A stretch of DNA of 64,000 bases from an uncultured Bacteroidota bacterium. Lineage in GTDB: Bacteria; Bacteroidota; Bacteroidia; AKYH767-A; OLB10. The notes beneath the pieces were generated by a model, which saw nothing but the letters and a program-made list of their open reading frames with translations, was not told where the DNA came from and did not search any database. Positions 26,636 through 36,041 of this stretch are shown in pieces. Position 1 is the stretch's first letter, and the number at the start of each line of letters is the position of its first letter. The stretch lies in the NCBI GenBank assembly GCA_903881665.1, contig CAIRUC010000068.1, forward strand, positions 1 to 64,000, in the 5' to 3' direction. The position numbers and the translations under genes were made by a program.

Positions 26636-26663
26636 GCGCCGATTAACATTTGTTAACCGGCGC
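26636..26663 (-). terminator. Terminator of gcvP
   Basis: GCGCCG-A-TTAACA pairs with TGTTAA-C-CGGCGC around a 2-base loop with one mismatch, followed on the minus strand by a long T run. Its arm shares CGCCGATTAACA with the terminator at 25553-25587. Confidence 0.8.
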
Positions 26664-26682
26664 ATCATCTCAATAATTATTT

Positions 26683-29565
26683 TCAAGCTTCTGCCTCTTC
26701 GTAAGCACTTACTTCAGGGCAAGTACAAACAAGATTTCTATCGCCGAATGCATTATCAACACGCTTCACAGTAGGCCAAAATTTATTATCGGCAATCCAT
26801 GAAGCAGGATAAGCAGCTTGTTTACGTGAATACGGATAATTCCAACTATCAGCAGTTAATTCCTCAACTGTATGTGGAGCATTTAACAATACATTATTAT
26901 GTTTATCGCCATTCCCATTTTCTAATTCACGAATTTCTTCGCGAATAGCGATCATCGCATCGCAGAAACGATCTAACTCTTCTTTCGATTCACTTTCTGT
27001 AGGTTCAACCATTAAAGTTCCGGCAACAGGGAAAGCCACTGTAGGAGCATGGAAACCATAATCCATTAAACGTTTTGCGATATCGAGCGCTTCAATTCCT
27101 GCAGTTTGTTTAAACGCACGGCAATCAAGAATCATTTCATGCGCACAATGTCCCGCTTTCCCTTTATAGAGAATAGGAAAATGTCCTTCAAGACGTGCTT
27201 TCATATAGTTCGCATTGAAGATTGCAAATTTTGTAGCATCCGTAATGCCTTGCTTACCAAGCATACGAATATACCCGTAGCTAATTAAAAGTACCAATGC
27301 GCTTCCCCAAGGAGCAGCACTAACGGCCGAGCCTATACGCTCACTATTTACATTAATAACTACGTGGTTTGAGAGATAAGGAGCCAAGTGACTTCTTACA
27401 CCAATTGGTCCCATGCCGGGGCCACCACCACCGTGGGGAATAGCGAAAGTTTTATGCAAATTCAAGTGACAAACATCGGCCCCAATCATACCTGGACTTG
27501 TTAATCCCACTTGTGCATTCATATTCGCGCCATCCATATAAACTTGTCCACCGTTATCATGAATAATTTTTGTTAACTCACGAATACCTTCCTCATAAAC
27601 ACCATGCGTACTTGGATAAGTAACCATCAATGCTGCTAGGTGGTCTTTATGTTTTTCGGCTTTCACGCGAAGATCAGCGATATCGACATTACCATTTTCA
27701 TCGCACTTCGTAACCACTACATTCCACCCCGCCATAACAGCAGAAGCAGGATTAGTACCATGAGCACTTTGCGGAATCAATACTACATTACGATGGCCTT
27801 CACCATTCGCAATTTGATACCCGCGAATTGCCATTAATCCTGCATACTCACCTTGTGCACCTGAATTCGGCTGTAGCGACACGGCATCGAAACCGGTAAC
27901 TTGGCATAAATATGCTTCCAACTCTTTAATGATTTGTTGGTACCCTGCAGCTTGATCAACAGGAGCAAAAGGATGGATTGAGTTCCACAAAGGCCAGCTT
28001 AAAGGCATCATTTCACTGGTTGCATTCAACTTCATAGTACATGAACCCAAAGCAATCATAGAATGATTCAACGCAAGATCTTTATTTTCGAGACGTTTGA
28101 TATAACGAAGCATATCTGTTTCGCTACGATATCTATTAAACACCTGATTGGTTAAAAAATCAGATTTACGAGACAAAGCTAGAGCATCATTAATAACAGG
28201 ATTTACCGAAGCATCGATACCATTACGTTTGTAATTAAATCCTGCGGCAGCAGCGAAAATGCTAATTATCTCCGACACATCTTCATGCAAAGTAGTTTCA
28301 TCCAACGCGATCACAATTGCACCATCATCGCAATATCTGAAATTAATTCCTGCAGCAAGAGCAGCATCACGAATAGCAGTTTGTTTATCGCGGGCCATTA
28401 CTTTCACCGTATCGAAATACTGTTCGTGAGCAATTTCATACTTATGTTTTTTCAATCCTTCAGCAAGAGAAGCTGCACGAAAGTGAACTGTATTCGCAAT
28501 CGACTTTAATCCTTCCGGACCATGATAAACAGCATACATCGAAGCCATCACTGCCAATAAAACCTGAGCAGTACAAATGTTAGAAGTTGCTTTATCACGT
28601 TTAATATGTTGTTCGCGTGTTTGCAAAGCCATACGAAGTGCAGGCTTACCTGCTGCATCAACGCTTAATCCGATGATACGTCCGGGGATATCACGCTTAT
28701 ACTCTTCCTTGGTAGCGAAGAAAGCAGCATGAGGTCCGCCATAACCCATAGGCACACCGAAACGTTGAGAGTTACCTACAACAACATCGGCACCCCACTC
28801 ACCCGGAGGAGTTAAAAGCACCAAAGAAAGAAGATCGGCAGCAACTACCACACGAATATTCTTGGTATGACATTTAGCTGTGAAACCTGAATAATCAACG
28901 ATCTCACCATCTTTTCCTGGATACTGCAATAAAGCACCAAAGAACTCCTCACCAAAAGAAAACTCGGCAATGGGACCTACCACCAATTCAATTCCGAGAG
29001 GCGCTGAGCGGGTAATTAAAATATCTAATGTTTGAGGCAAAACAGCATCCGAAACAAAGAACTTATTTGCACCTGCTTTTATCGACTCCTTACTGCGCGT
29101 ATGAAACAACATCGACATCCCTTCTGCAGCAGCGGTGCCCTCATCGAGCAAAGAAGCATTTGCCAAAGACATAGCCGTTAAATCACATATGATGGTTTGG
29201 AAATTCAAGAGCGCTTCCATACGACCCTGCGCGATTTCTGCCTGATAGGGAGTATAAGCAGTATACCAACCTGGATTTTCGAAAACATTACGAAGAATTA
29301 CACCCGGGATAATGGTACCAGCGTACCCTAAACCGATATATGAACGGAATATTTTATTCTTTGCAGCAACTCTTCTCAAGTCACGCAGGTAAGCAGCCTC
29401 AGACACTGCTTCAGGAATCTGAAGATCATTTTTAAGACGAATATCAGAAGGTATCGTCTCGTCGATTAATTGATCTACTGACTTAACGCCAATAACCTTT
29501 AGCATTTCAGCTGTTTCTTTGTGATCAGGACCAATGTGTCGATCGGAGAATTGATAGTGCGACAT
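26683..29565 (-). CDS. gcvP: Glycine dehydrogenase (decarboxylating), P protein
   Basis: This PLP enzyme of the glycine cleavage system releases CO2 from glycine and passes the aminomethyl group to the H protein. At 960 residues it is the fused form that combines both halves in one chain. The PLP-lysine region is [24 protein letters not shown] near residue 700. The N-terminal half shows [17 protein letters not shown] and [11 protein letters not shown]. The genes for the T and H proteins are not in the window. Start ATG 29565 ([13 protein letters not shown]) is close to a TAAATTTG box. The gene is a single unit with its own strong terminator. Confidence 0.96.
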   Translation of the reverse strand: MSHYQFSDRHIGPDHKETAEMLKVIGVKSVDQLIDETIPSDIRLKNDLQIPEAVSEAAYLRDLRRVAAKNKIFRSYIGLGYAGTIIPGVILRNVFENPGWYTAYTPYQAEIAQGRMEALLNFQTIICDLTAMSLANASLLDEGTAAAEGMSMLFHTRSKESIKAGANKFFVSDAVLPQTLDILITRSAPLGIELVVGPIAEFSFGEEFFGALLQYPGKDGEIVDYSGFTAKCHTKNIRVVVAADLLSLVLLTPPGEWGADVVVGNSQRFGVPMGYGGPHAAFFATKEEYKRDIPGRIIGLSVDAAGKPALRMALQTREQHIKRDKATSNICTAQVLLAVMASMYAVYHGPEGLKSIANTVHFRAASLAEGLKKHKYEIAHEQYFDTVKVMARDKQTAIRDAALAAGINFRYCDDGAIVIALDETTLHEDVSEIISIFAAAAGFNYKRNGIDASVNPVINDALALSRKSDFLTNQVFNRYRSETDMLRYIKRLENKDLALNHSMIALGSCTMKLNATSEMMPLSWPLWNSIHPFAPVDQAAGYQQIIKELEAYLCQVTGFDAVSLQPNSGAQGEYAGLMAIRGYQIANGEGHRNVVLIPQSAHGTNPASAVMAGWNVVVTKCDENGNVDIADLRVKAEKHKDHLAALMVTYPSTHGVYEEGIRELTKIIHDNGGQVYMDGANMNAQVGLTSPGMIGADVCHLNLHKTFAIPHGGGGPGMGPIGVRSHLAPYLSNHVVINVNSERIGSAVSAAPWGSALVLLISYGYIRMLGKQGITDATKFAIFNANYMKARLEGHFPILYKGKAGHCAHEMILDCRAFKQTAGIEALDIAKRLMDYGFHAPTVAFPVAGTLMVEPTESESKEELDRFCDAMIAIREEIRELENGNGDKHNNVLLNAPHTVEELTADSWNYPYSRKQAAYPASWIADNKFWPTVKRVDNAFGDRNLVCTCPEVSAYEEAEA

Positions 29566-29583
29566 AACTTTTAATTAGGATTG

Positions 29584-29591
29584 CAAATTTA
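29584..29591 (-). promoter_or_regulatory. Promoter -7 element of gcvP (TAAATTTG)
   Basis: It is an exact TAnnTTTG box on the minus strand, 18 bases before the gcvP ATG. No glycine riboswitch-like structure fits in so short a leader. Confidence 0.55.
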
Positions 29592-29819
29592 CGGAATGAG
29601 CTTCGGAAATAATACACCATATGAAATAAATCAGCGCATGGGCCCTTTCATGAAACGGGTTGATTTTCAAAGGAATTAAAGGTTATAATGAAAAATCGTC
29701 CGAAATGTTTTCCACAATCGCAAAAAAAACCACATTCAGACGGAAAACGAATTAAAACACCTCCGCAACTTTAAAAGAGTCTTTTTCGCCGCTAATTGTT
29801 GGTGAATAGCGTAATTTGT

Positions 29820-29827
29820 TAGTTTTG
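29820..29827 (+). promoter_or_regulatory. Promoter -7 element of the 29832 gene (TAGTTTTG)
   Basis: An exact TAnnTTTG box ends 4 bases before the ATG at 29832. Confidence 0.55.
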
Positions 29828-29831
29828 GGAA

Positions 29832-30464
29832 ATGAATTTACTTCGAACAAAACTATCGCCGGCAGCATTCCTAATTGTTTTCATGGTAAGCACTCAAGTT
29901 AGCGCGCAGCATACCATCCAACTATTAAATGGAAAGCAAATTTCTGCCGAAAGTTATTCGGTTGGAGACCTTTTTGTGACTTATAAAAAGCCGAAAGACA
30001 ATCGCAATAATCCGCGAATGCTAGATCGTTTTGATGTGTTTTCAGTGATAAACGCATCGGGAGAAGAGGAAATGTTATACGCACCTGCCGACTCGCTCGA
30101 TTTTTCGGTAGCTGATGCGCGTTTATATATTGAAGGCGAGAAAACAGCCCTTAAATATTACAATCGCCCTTTGGTAAAATGTAGTTCAGCAGCCATAGGT
30201 GCAGGATCTGGTATTTTAATTTTTTATGCACTTCCGATTCCAATGCTATATTCATTGGCAATAGGGCGTCATAATCCTCAAAATTTACAGTTAACCAACA
30301 ACGTTGTTTTATCACCGGAAATGTCAGCTATTAAAGACAAAGAAGCATTCCGTTTCGGATATCAACGTGCTGCTCGTAATATTAAAATTCAGCAGAGTCT
30401 AAAATGGGGATATATTGGTCTAGGGGTTGGCATAGCAGCATTTATAGTTGCTTACCATAACTAA
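29832..30464 (+). CDS. Secreted/membrane protein of unknown function
   Basis: The 210-residue protein has a signal peptide (ending VSAQ). A domain of about 100 residues follows that looks like a small beta fold (HTIQLLNGKQISAESYSVGDLFVTYKK, FDVFSVINASGEEEMLY). Two C-terminal membrane helices come next (AAIGAGSGILIFYALPIPML, GYIGLGVGIAAFIVAY). I do not recognise a named family; similar short domain plus two-helix proteins occur widely in Bacteroidota. It is followed 6 bases later by the UbiA-like gene, so the two are probably one operon. Confidence 0.65.
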   Translation: MNLLRTKLSPAAFLIVFMVSTQVSAQHTIQLLNGKQISAESYSVGDLFVTYKKPKDNRNNPRMLDRFDVFSVINASGEEEMLYAPADSLDFSVADARLYIEGEKTALKYYNRPLVKCSSAAIGAGSGILIFYALPIPMLYSLAIGRHNPQNLQLTNNVVLSPEMSAIKDKEAFRFGYQRAARNIKIQQSLKWGYIGLGVGIAAFIVAYHN

Positions 30465-30470
30465 AAAACC

Positions 30471-31298
30471 TTGAAGGCAACTACTTTTCAGCTAGTGCAT
30501 CATTGGGTGCTAGCAATCACCGCAACGTGCTACGTCATAGCGTCAATCAATCTCACGGCTATTACAAAAGTTAATTTCAGCTTTGCATGGTTAATTGGAG
30601 CGGGTACTTTCTTTGTGTATCGCCTTTCAGTATGGCAACCGGTTTATAATGTGGAACAGCGAAAGTTATTTCTTCAAAAAAATCCATCCCTTTTTGAAAT
30701 CGGAATACTTAGTTTAAGTATCCTAATTCCGTCCTATTTTATCGACGTAAGAACATTGATATTAATTTTTTTAACAGGCCTTCTTTCGACGCTATACTTT
30801 TTCCGATTAAATTTAAAAAACAAAGAAATTGGAGGCCTACGAATTATTCCCGCATTTAAAAACATATTCCTGGCTGCATCATGGTCTTTTGCTACTATTT
30901 ACTTGCCTTATATATTTTGTCATTCAAGCACCCCTATTTTATTTTTATTATTCAGCCGTTTTGTTTTTATTTTGGCGATCTGTTTTGGAGTTGATATGCG
31001 AGATGTTCAACGCGACATAAAAACGGGAACGAAAACGATAGCGATACTAATCGGATTTAAGAAAACAAAAATCATAGCCATCATACTATCAGTAGTCTTT
31101 ATTGCGTTAACGATCATAACTAAACACGTACAGCAATTACCATGTAAAAGTAATTTCGAGCATAACACCTTACTAATTACAGGCATTATATTGATTGGTT
31201 TTTTGCTTTACTTAAGCCCTAAACACAAGACTTCCACATATACGTTACTACTTGATGGATGTATGTTTATTCAGGCAGTATTATTAGTTGCCGGCTAA
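30471..31298 (+). CDS. UbiA-like membrane protein with incomplete Asp motifs
   Basis: The 275-residue protein has about eight membrane helices and the layout of UbiA prenyltransferases. The second catalytic motif is present as DMRDVQRDIKTGTKTIA. The usual first motif (NxxxDxxxD) is not visible; the matching stretch reads INLTAITKVNF and then helix. It may be a divergent prenyltransferase or an inactive relative. The start is the TTG at 30471, because no in-frame ATG occurs until residue 170 or so; a GTG at codon 9 is an alternative. It lies 6 bases after the 29832 gene. Confidence 0.6.
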   Translation: MKATTFQLVHHWVLAITATCYVIASINLTAITKVNFSFAWLIGAGTFFVYRLSVWQPVYNVEQRKLFLQKNPSLFEIGILSLSILIPSYFIDVRTLILIFLTGLLSTLYFFRLNLKNKEIGGLRIIPAFKNIFLAASWSFATIYLPYIFCHSSTPILFLLFSRFVFILAICFGVDMRDVQRDIKTGTKTIAILIGFKKTKIIAIILSVVFIALTIITKHVQQLPCKSNFEHNTLLITGIILIGFLLYLSPKHKTSTYTLLLDGCMFIQAVLLVAG

Positions 31299-31321
31299 AC
31301 CAAAAATTCATTCTCTACAAT

Positions 31322-31329
31322 TACCTTTG
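31322..31329 (+). promoter_or_regulatory. Promoter -7 element of the 31335 gene (TACCTTTG)
   Basis: An exact TAnnTTTG box ends 5 bases before the ATG at 31335. Confidence 0.6.
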
Positions 31330-31334
31330 CGCCG

Positions 31335-32027
31335 ATGAAACCAAGAATACTCTTATTCCTTTTTTTCACCATCATTTGTATTCCGCAGATAATCGCTTCG
31401 TCATTTCCGATAGCAGCAAAGGAGTTAGTAGTTCCATCGATGTTAAATGGGGAGAAAAGAAAAATTAAACCCTTTTTTCAACTCGACAGCTACTATTCCT
31501 TTATAGGCAGTAAGAATGCCGATGTTTGGGGATTCAAAGCAGGTGTTGAATGGAATCATCAATGGAGAATTGGTTTGGGCTATAACAAAATAAAATCAGA
31601 CATAGTAGAAACCAAAAAACTCCCCGACACTGAAGTTCCGTTTGCTCGAAAAGATTCAGCAAAAGCACAACTCTATCTAAAATACTTTCCAATAATGGTA
31701 GAATATGTGTTTTATGAAAAAGACCCATGGCAAATAACTGCACCCCTCACATTGGGTTATGGGAAATCATACTTTCAATATTACGCATCCGATAATCAAA
31801 AAAGAAAAATATTTAATCACGGAGTACTAATAACCGAACCGGGAGCATACGTTCAATACAAAATTCTAAAATGGATGGGAGTAGGGATTGGTTTAGGGTA
31901 CCGTATCATGCTTATTAACAACCCTGACATAGAAACGAAATTCAATTCGACAGTATTTTCTATCAGAATAAAGCTGTTTCCAGGAGCAATTATCCGTTCA
32001 ATATTACCGAATATGCTGCACAATTAA
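31335..32027 (+). CDS. Predicted outer-membrane beta-barrel protein
   Basis: The 230-residue protein has a signal peptide (MKPRILLFLFFTIICIPQI). Repeated amphipathic strands with aromatic ends follow (KPFFQLDSYYSFIGSKN, VWGFKAGVEWNHQWRIGLGY, AQLYLKYFPIMVEYVFY, PLTLGYGKSYFQYY, GVGIGLGYRIML, FSIRIKLFPG). This is the look of a small outer-membrane barrel. No family can be named. It has its own promoter; the next gene, dCMP deaminase, also has its own box. Confidence 0.65.
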   Translation: MKPRILLFLFFTIICIPQIIASSFPIAAKELVVPSMLNGEKRKIKPFFQLDSYYSFIGSKNADVWGFKAGVEWNHQWRIGLGYNKIKSDIVETKKLPDTEVPFARKDSAKAQLYLKYFPIMVEYVFYEKDPWQITAPLTLGYGKSYFQYYASDNQKRKIFNHGVLITEPGAYVQYKILKWMGVGIGLGYRIMLINNPDIETKFNSTVFSIRIKLFPGAIIRSILPNMLHN

Positions 32028-32047
32028 CCCAAAGGCAGCGTTATTAT

Positions 32048-32055
32048 TATCTTTG
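32048..32055 (+). promoter_or_regulatory. Promoter -7 element of the deaminase gene (TATCTTTG)
   Basis: An exact TAnnTTTG box ends 4 bases before the ATG at 32060. Confidence 0.65.
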
Positions 32056-32059
32056 CACT

Positions 32060-32527
32060 ATGAATACACTAAGCTTCGACGATATCTACATGGAGCTTGC
32101 ACAAAACCTTTCACGCAAATCACATTGTGTAAAAATGAAAGTTGGTGCAGTAATATCGAAAGACACACGAATAGTTTCGCTAGGATATAATGGCCCACCA
32201 GCAGGCACACACAACTGCGATGTTGAATGGCCTGAAGAAGGTTGTCCGAGAGATCGTAAAGGCGGATGCTCGCTGGCACTACATGCGGAAGCAAATGCAA
32301 TTCTTTATGCGGCCAAAAACCAAATTACAATGGAAAATGCTACGCTTTATGTAACATTAGCTCCTTGTTTGCCTTGTGCTAGAATTATTTATACTACAGG
32401 AATTAAAAAAGTAATTTATCTTGATTCATACGCCGAATACAAAGGTCTCGACGTTGAAGAAGGAGTAGACTTCCTAAACCGCTTTGGAGTAAATGTAGAG
32501 CGATACAAACGCCCAGCAGTAAAATGA
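32060..32527 (+). CDS. dCMP deaminase family protein (ComEB-like)
   Basis: This zinc enzyme of 155 residues probably converts dCMP to dUMP for dTTP synthesis. The zinc site is visible as HAEANAI (near residue 74) and PCLPCARII (near residue 100). The segment SLGYNGPPAGTHNCD is typical of the dCMP deaminase group rather than cytidine deaminase. It is cytoplasmic. Its stop overlaps the start of the S41 protease gene by 4 bases (ATGA), so translation of the two is likely coupled. Confidence 0.88.
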   Translation: MNTLSFDDIYMELAQNLSRKSHCVKMKVGAVISKDTRIVSLGYNGPPAGTHNCDVEWPEEGCPRDRKGGCSLALHAEANAILYAAKNQITMENATLYVTLAPCLPCARIIYTTGIKKVIYLDSYAEYKGLDVEEGVDFLNRFGVNVERYKRPAVK

Positions 32528-34107
32528 TGAATGAAAACACCAAAAGAAGTATTTTACTTCCACTTGTATTAGGAGTTGTTTTAGCGGGAGGAATATTAAT
32601 AGGCAGCCGATTAGTTGTGCCAAAGAATAAGACATCGTACAATAAAATTTCAGACATCCTCGATTTTATCCAACAAGAATACGTCGACACCATTAATCGC
32701 GAACAAATAATTGATAAATCGATTGTAAAAATACTCGAACAGCTAGACCCACATTCCGCTTACATACCAGCCTCTGAATTAGAAGCAAGTAACGAGCCTC
32801 TTGAGGGAAACTTTGAAGGAGTAGGAATTGAATTTCATTTACAAGATGATTCTATTATGGTTGTAAGTGCCATAGCAGGCGGACCAAGTGAACAAGCAGG
32901 ATTAATGGCTGGGGATAGAATTGTAGAAGTAGACGAAAAAAAAATTGTAGGGAAAGGAATCAACAACGAAAAAGTAATGAAGTTGTTGAGAGGAAAAGGT
33001 GGATCAAAAGTAAAAGTTGGAATTTACCGCCGCGGACATAATTCGCTTATGCCATTTACCATTACTCGTGGTAAAATTCCGATATATAGCATTGAAGTAG
33101 CCTACATGATTAATGCGAATACCGGCTACATAAAAATAAGCAGATTTGGAGCAACAACGTATGATGAGTTTATGAAAGCAGCTTACAACCTTGATTCGCA
33201 AGGAATGAAGCAAATGATCATTGACTTAAGAGGAAATCCTGGAGGCTATTTAGATGCTGCGACATCGATATCAGACGAGTTTTTATCAGGAGAGAAACTA
33301 ATCGTTTATACGGAAGGAAAAGCGCGACCACGAACGGATTACAAAGCTCATACTGACGGAATTTTCGAAACCGGAAAAGTTGTAGTATTGATTGATGAAG
33401 GTTCGGCTTCTGCTGCTGAAATTTTATCAGGCGCACTACAAGATTGGGATCGAGCAACAATTGTAGGAAGAAGGAGCTTTGGAAAAGGGTTGGTTCAAGA
33501 GCAAACAACATTACCTGATGGCTCAGCAATCAGACTTACCATTGCGCGATATTATACGCCAACAGGGCGATGCATTCAGAAACCCTATTTAAATGGTGTT
33601 GACGCGTATGAAGAAGAACTATATGATCGTGTTAAACATGGAGAACTTCTATCGAAAGACAGCATTCACTTTAACGACTCATTAAAGTTTAAAACACCAA
33701 ACGGAAATATTGTTTATGGAGGGGGAGGAATCATGCCGGATGTTTTTGTACCCGTTGATACTACCTATGAAAGTGATTACTTATACAAAATATATGGATT
33801 AGGAATCATTAATCAATTTGCAATCGAATACGACGATAACAATAGAAAAATACTTTCGTCGTACAAAAGCGCAATAGATTACCAAAAACGCTTTAACGTT
33901 GACGATAAAATGTTAAGTGCATTTATTGCATTTGCAGAAAAATCGGGCGTAAAGAAAAACGAAGCCGGTATAAAGAGAAGTGAACCATTAATTAAAAATC
34001 AATTGAAAGCTAATATTGCTCGAATAAAATGGCAAAACGAAGGGCTTTATCCTATTTTACAAGACTTCGACATCCCATTGAAAAAAGGGCTAGAACTTTT
34101 GAAATAA
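32524..34107 (+). CDS. S41-family carboxyl-terminal processing protease
   Basis: The 527-residue protein has an N-terminal membrane anchor (ILLPLVLGVVLAGGILIGS), a PDZ domain (residues about 95-180, VSAIAGGPSEQAGLMAGDRIVEVD) and an S41 protease domain. The catalytic Ser is in DEGSASAAEI and the Lys in GRRSFGKGLVQ. It is periplasmic and cleaves proteins near their C-termini. In Bacteroidota several such paralogues exist, so the exact role is open. The start overlaps the dCMP deaminase stop. Confidence 0.92.
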   Translation: MMNENTKRSILLPLVLGVVLAGGILIGSRLVVPKNKTSYNKISDILDFIQQEYVDTINREQIIDKSIVKILEQLDPHSAYIPASELEASNEPLEGNFEGVGIEFHLQDDSIMVVSAIAGGPSEQAGLMAGDRIVEVDEKKIVGKGINNEKVMKLLRGKGGSKVKVGIYRRGHNSLMPFTITRGKIPIYSIEVAYMINANTGYIKISRFGATTYDEFMKAAYNLDSQGMKQMIIDLRGNPGGYLDAATSISDEFLSGEKLIVYTEGKARPRTDYKAHTDGIFETGKVVVLIDEGSASAAEILSGALQDWDRATIVGRRSFGKGLVQEQTTLPDGSAIRLTIARYYTPTGRCIQKPYLNGVDAYEEELYDRVKHGELLSKDSIHFNDSLKFKTPNGNIVYGGGGIMPDVFVPVDTTYESDYLYKIYGLGIINQFAIEYDDNNRKILSSYKSAIDYQKRFNVDDKMLSAFIAFAEKSGVKKNEAGIKRSEPLIKNQLKANIARIKWQNEGLYPILQDFDIPLKKGLELLK

Positions 34108-34114
34108 TAATTCG

Positions 34115-35512
34115 ATGAAAGTAACTGAAAGGCAACTGTGGTGGATCGCTGTTATACTAATAGCTTTCTCACGGTTGCCTTTTATTTTTTACGGGTATGG
34201 GTCAGAAGAGGACGCATGGGCATTACCTTTAGTTACTGAACGAATTGCGAGTACACATCAATATGAAGTATCGCGTTTGCCAGGACATCCATTTCAAGAA
34301 TTAGCATACACCTTAATTTGGAATAAAGGACCTGTTGTATATAATCTACTAACATTACTAATCAGCACAGCGGGGATTGGCACCTTCATGCTAACACTAA
34401 TTCATCTTCAAAATAAAAATTGGCTATTTGCCGGAATTGCATTAGCAGCAACTCCAATTGTTTTCATCAACAGCACCAACGACATGGATTATATGTGGGC
34501 AATGTCGTTTATGCTGATGAGTTTATATGCGATTTTTAAAGATAAATTTTTGCTTGCAGGAATATTTATTGCAATAGCAATTGGCTGTAGAATAACGAGC
34601 GGCGCTATTGCCCTACCCTACCTTTATTTAATTTATCAGCTAAAAAAAGACGAGCAACGAATGAAGTCGATTATACAATTTTGTGTAACCATTGGCATTA
34701 GTACATTAATCATCTTTACGCCCGTTTTTAAAAATTATGGAATATCTTTTTTTACGTATTACGAACATTTTCCAATACCTGAATTTACGAAAAACTTTTA
34801 CAAAGGAAGTGTTGGAGCATTTGGAACAATCGGATTTATTTCAATTGCTTACTATTTATTTATAGCGTTACGAAGAAAAAAAATTATCCAGCATACACTA
34901 TACAACAATGTTATTATAACAAAAGAAGTACTAATCATGTGTAGCGCTGGAATAATTTTATATCTAACAGCATTTGTAAAACTTCCATTAAAATCAGCTT
35001 TTATTATTCCGTTGACGCCTTACATCTGGATGAGCGGCGCCCTCTTATTAAAAAAAAATGAACTAAGAAATGCTGCATCAACGATGCTACTTTCCTGCTT
35101 TATCTTGGGTATTAATCTCGCGGATCCACTAAGAGGGTCATCGGTGAGCAAATGGAGTATTGAAATAGAAATTGCGGGAACGAAAGTAGCTATCGATCCA
35201 CTTTCAGGGATATTTTCTGGTGATATCAGCAAACGGATTCAGAGAACTGAGTATGCAAAATCAGTATTACTAAAAACAGACACTCTTCGATCAAAAACAT
35301 ATGTAATTGCTGGCTGGTGGTTGGCCGATATTTTAGTATTAGAGCGTGGAAAAGAAAATAATAATGTAACCTTTGGTTATTATACAACAGAAGATAGCTT
35401 AAAAAAGATGGCTGATCACAATTATCAAATTTATTATTTACCACAACAGGAAGATTTCAATGATCTTCGATTTAAGTCGGTATTTACAAAGCAGTATTCG
35501 AAGCCTCTATAA
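34115..35512 (+). CDS. Polytopic membrane protein, GT-C glycosyltransferase-like
   Basis: The 465-residue protein has about ten membrane helices. The first loop carries a YGSEEDAWAL segment, an acidic E/D pair that resembles the catalytic loop of GT-C enzymes of the PMT/ArnT group. The C-terminal part is a soluble periplasmic region of about 110 residues. Such enzymes take sugar from a polyprenyl carrier, which would suit the polyprenyl-phosphate-mannose synthase gene at 59.8 kb, but the link is inference. It follows the S41 protease by 7 bases, and its 3' end overlaps the converging thioesterase gene by 6 bases. Confidence 0.55.
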   Translation: MKVTERQLWWIAVILIAFSRLPFIFYGYGSEEDAWALPLVTERIASTHQYEVSRLPGHPFQELAYTLIWNKGPVVYNLLTLLISTAGIGTFMLTLIHLQNKNWLFAGIALAATPIVFINSTNDMDYMWAMSFMLMSLYAIFKDKFLLAGIFIAIAIGCRITSGAIALPYLYLIYQLKKDEQRMKSIIQFCVTIGISTLIIFTPVFKNYGISFFTYYEHFPIPEFTKNFYKGSVGAFGTIGFISIAYYLFIALRRKKIIQHTLYNNVIITKEVLIMCSAGIILYLTAFVKLPLKSAFIIPLTPYIWMSGALLLKKNELRNAASTMLLSCFILGINLADPLRGSSVSKWSIEIEIAGTKVAIDPLSGIFSGDISKRIQRTEYAKSVLLKTDTLRSKTYVIAGWWLADILVLERGKENNNVTFGYYTTEDSLKKMADHNYQIYYLPQQEDFNDLRFKSVFTKQYSKPL

Positions 35513-35950
35513 AACTTGTAATCCTGGTTCGTAAGAAATTATTTTTTGCTTCCATAACTCAGGAACATTTATAGTCTTTTTATTAGTATAATCGAAACAC
35601 ACCTGAACTGATTTCCCGCTAGCAGCAATAACTTCTTTACCATTCTCCATTACAACAATTTTATATTCAACATCGAAGCTCTTCGCACCAAGTTTACTTA
35701 CTCGAGAATATACATACACCTCATCGGTGAGTAAAACAGGGCGTTTATAATCTATTTCCATGTGGGCTAAAATGATTCCCTGCTCCTTCCATTCAATAAT
35801 CTCATTTACAACCTCATTAAAATACATTACACGCGCCAATTCAAAATACGTAAAATGATTGGCATTATTAACGTGCCCCATTTGATCAACATCCTTAAAA
35901 CGGACTTGAATTAAGACATTATGGCGGAATAATTGTTTTTCTAGGCTCAT
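35507..35950 (-). CDS. Acyl-CoA thioesterase, YbgC/4HBT hot-dog fold
   Basis: The 147-residue protein has the hot-dog fold signature VRFKDVDQMGHVNNANHFTYFE, whose Asp is the catalytic residue in the YbgC/FadM group, and the strand pattern EIDYKRPVLLTDEVYVYSRV. It hydrolyses short or medium acyl-CoA thioesters. Start is the ATG at 35950; a longer upstream start would run across its promoter. It is divergent from the GIN-domain gene and overlaps the end of the 34115 gene tail to tail. Confidence 0.85.
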   Translation of the reverse strand: MSLEKQLFRHNVLIQVRFKDVDQMGHVNNANHFTYFELARVMYFNEVVNEIIEWKEQGIILAHMEIDYKRPVLLTDEVYVYSRVSKLGAKSFDVEYKIVVMENGKEVIAASGKSVQVCFDYTNKKTINVPELWKQKIISYEPGLQVL

Positions 35951-35970
35951 ATTTGCATCAATTACAGTTA

Positions 35971-35978
35971 CAAAGGTA
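35971..35978 (-). promoter_or_regulatory. Promoter -7 element of the thioesterase gene (TACCTTTG)
   Basis: It is an exact TAnnTTTG box on the minus strand, 20 bases before the ATG at 35950. Confidence 0.65.
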
Positions 35979-36008
35979 CATAGTAAATGATTGCAGTCAA
36001 TGATTTTA

Positions 36009-36016
36009 TATCTTCG
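36009..36016 (+). promoter_or_regulatory. Promoter -7 element of the GIN-domain gene (TATCTTCG)
   Basis: It is a TAnnTTCG variant, 25 bases before the ATG at 36042, back to back with the thioesterase promoter. Confidence 0.5.
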
Positions 36017-36041
36017 CAAAAGAACTCTAAACCGGAAACCC

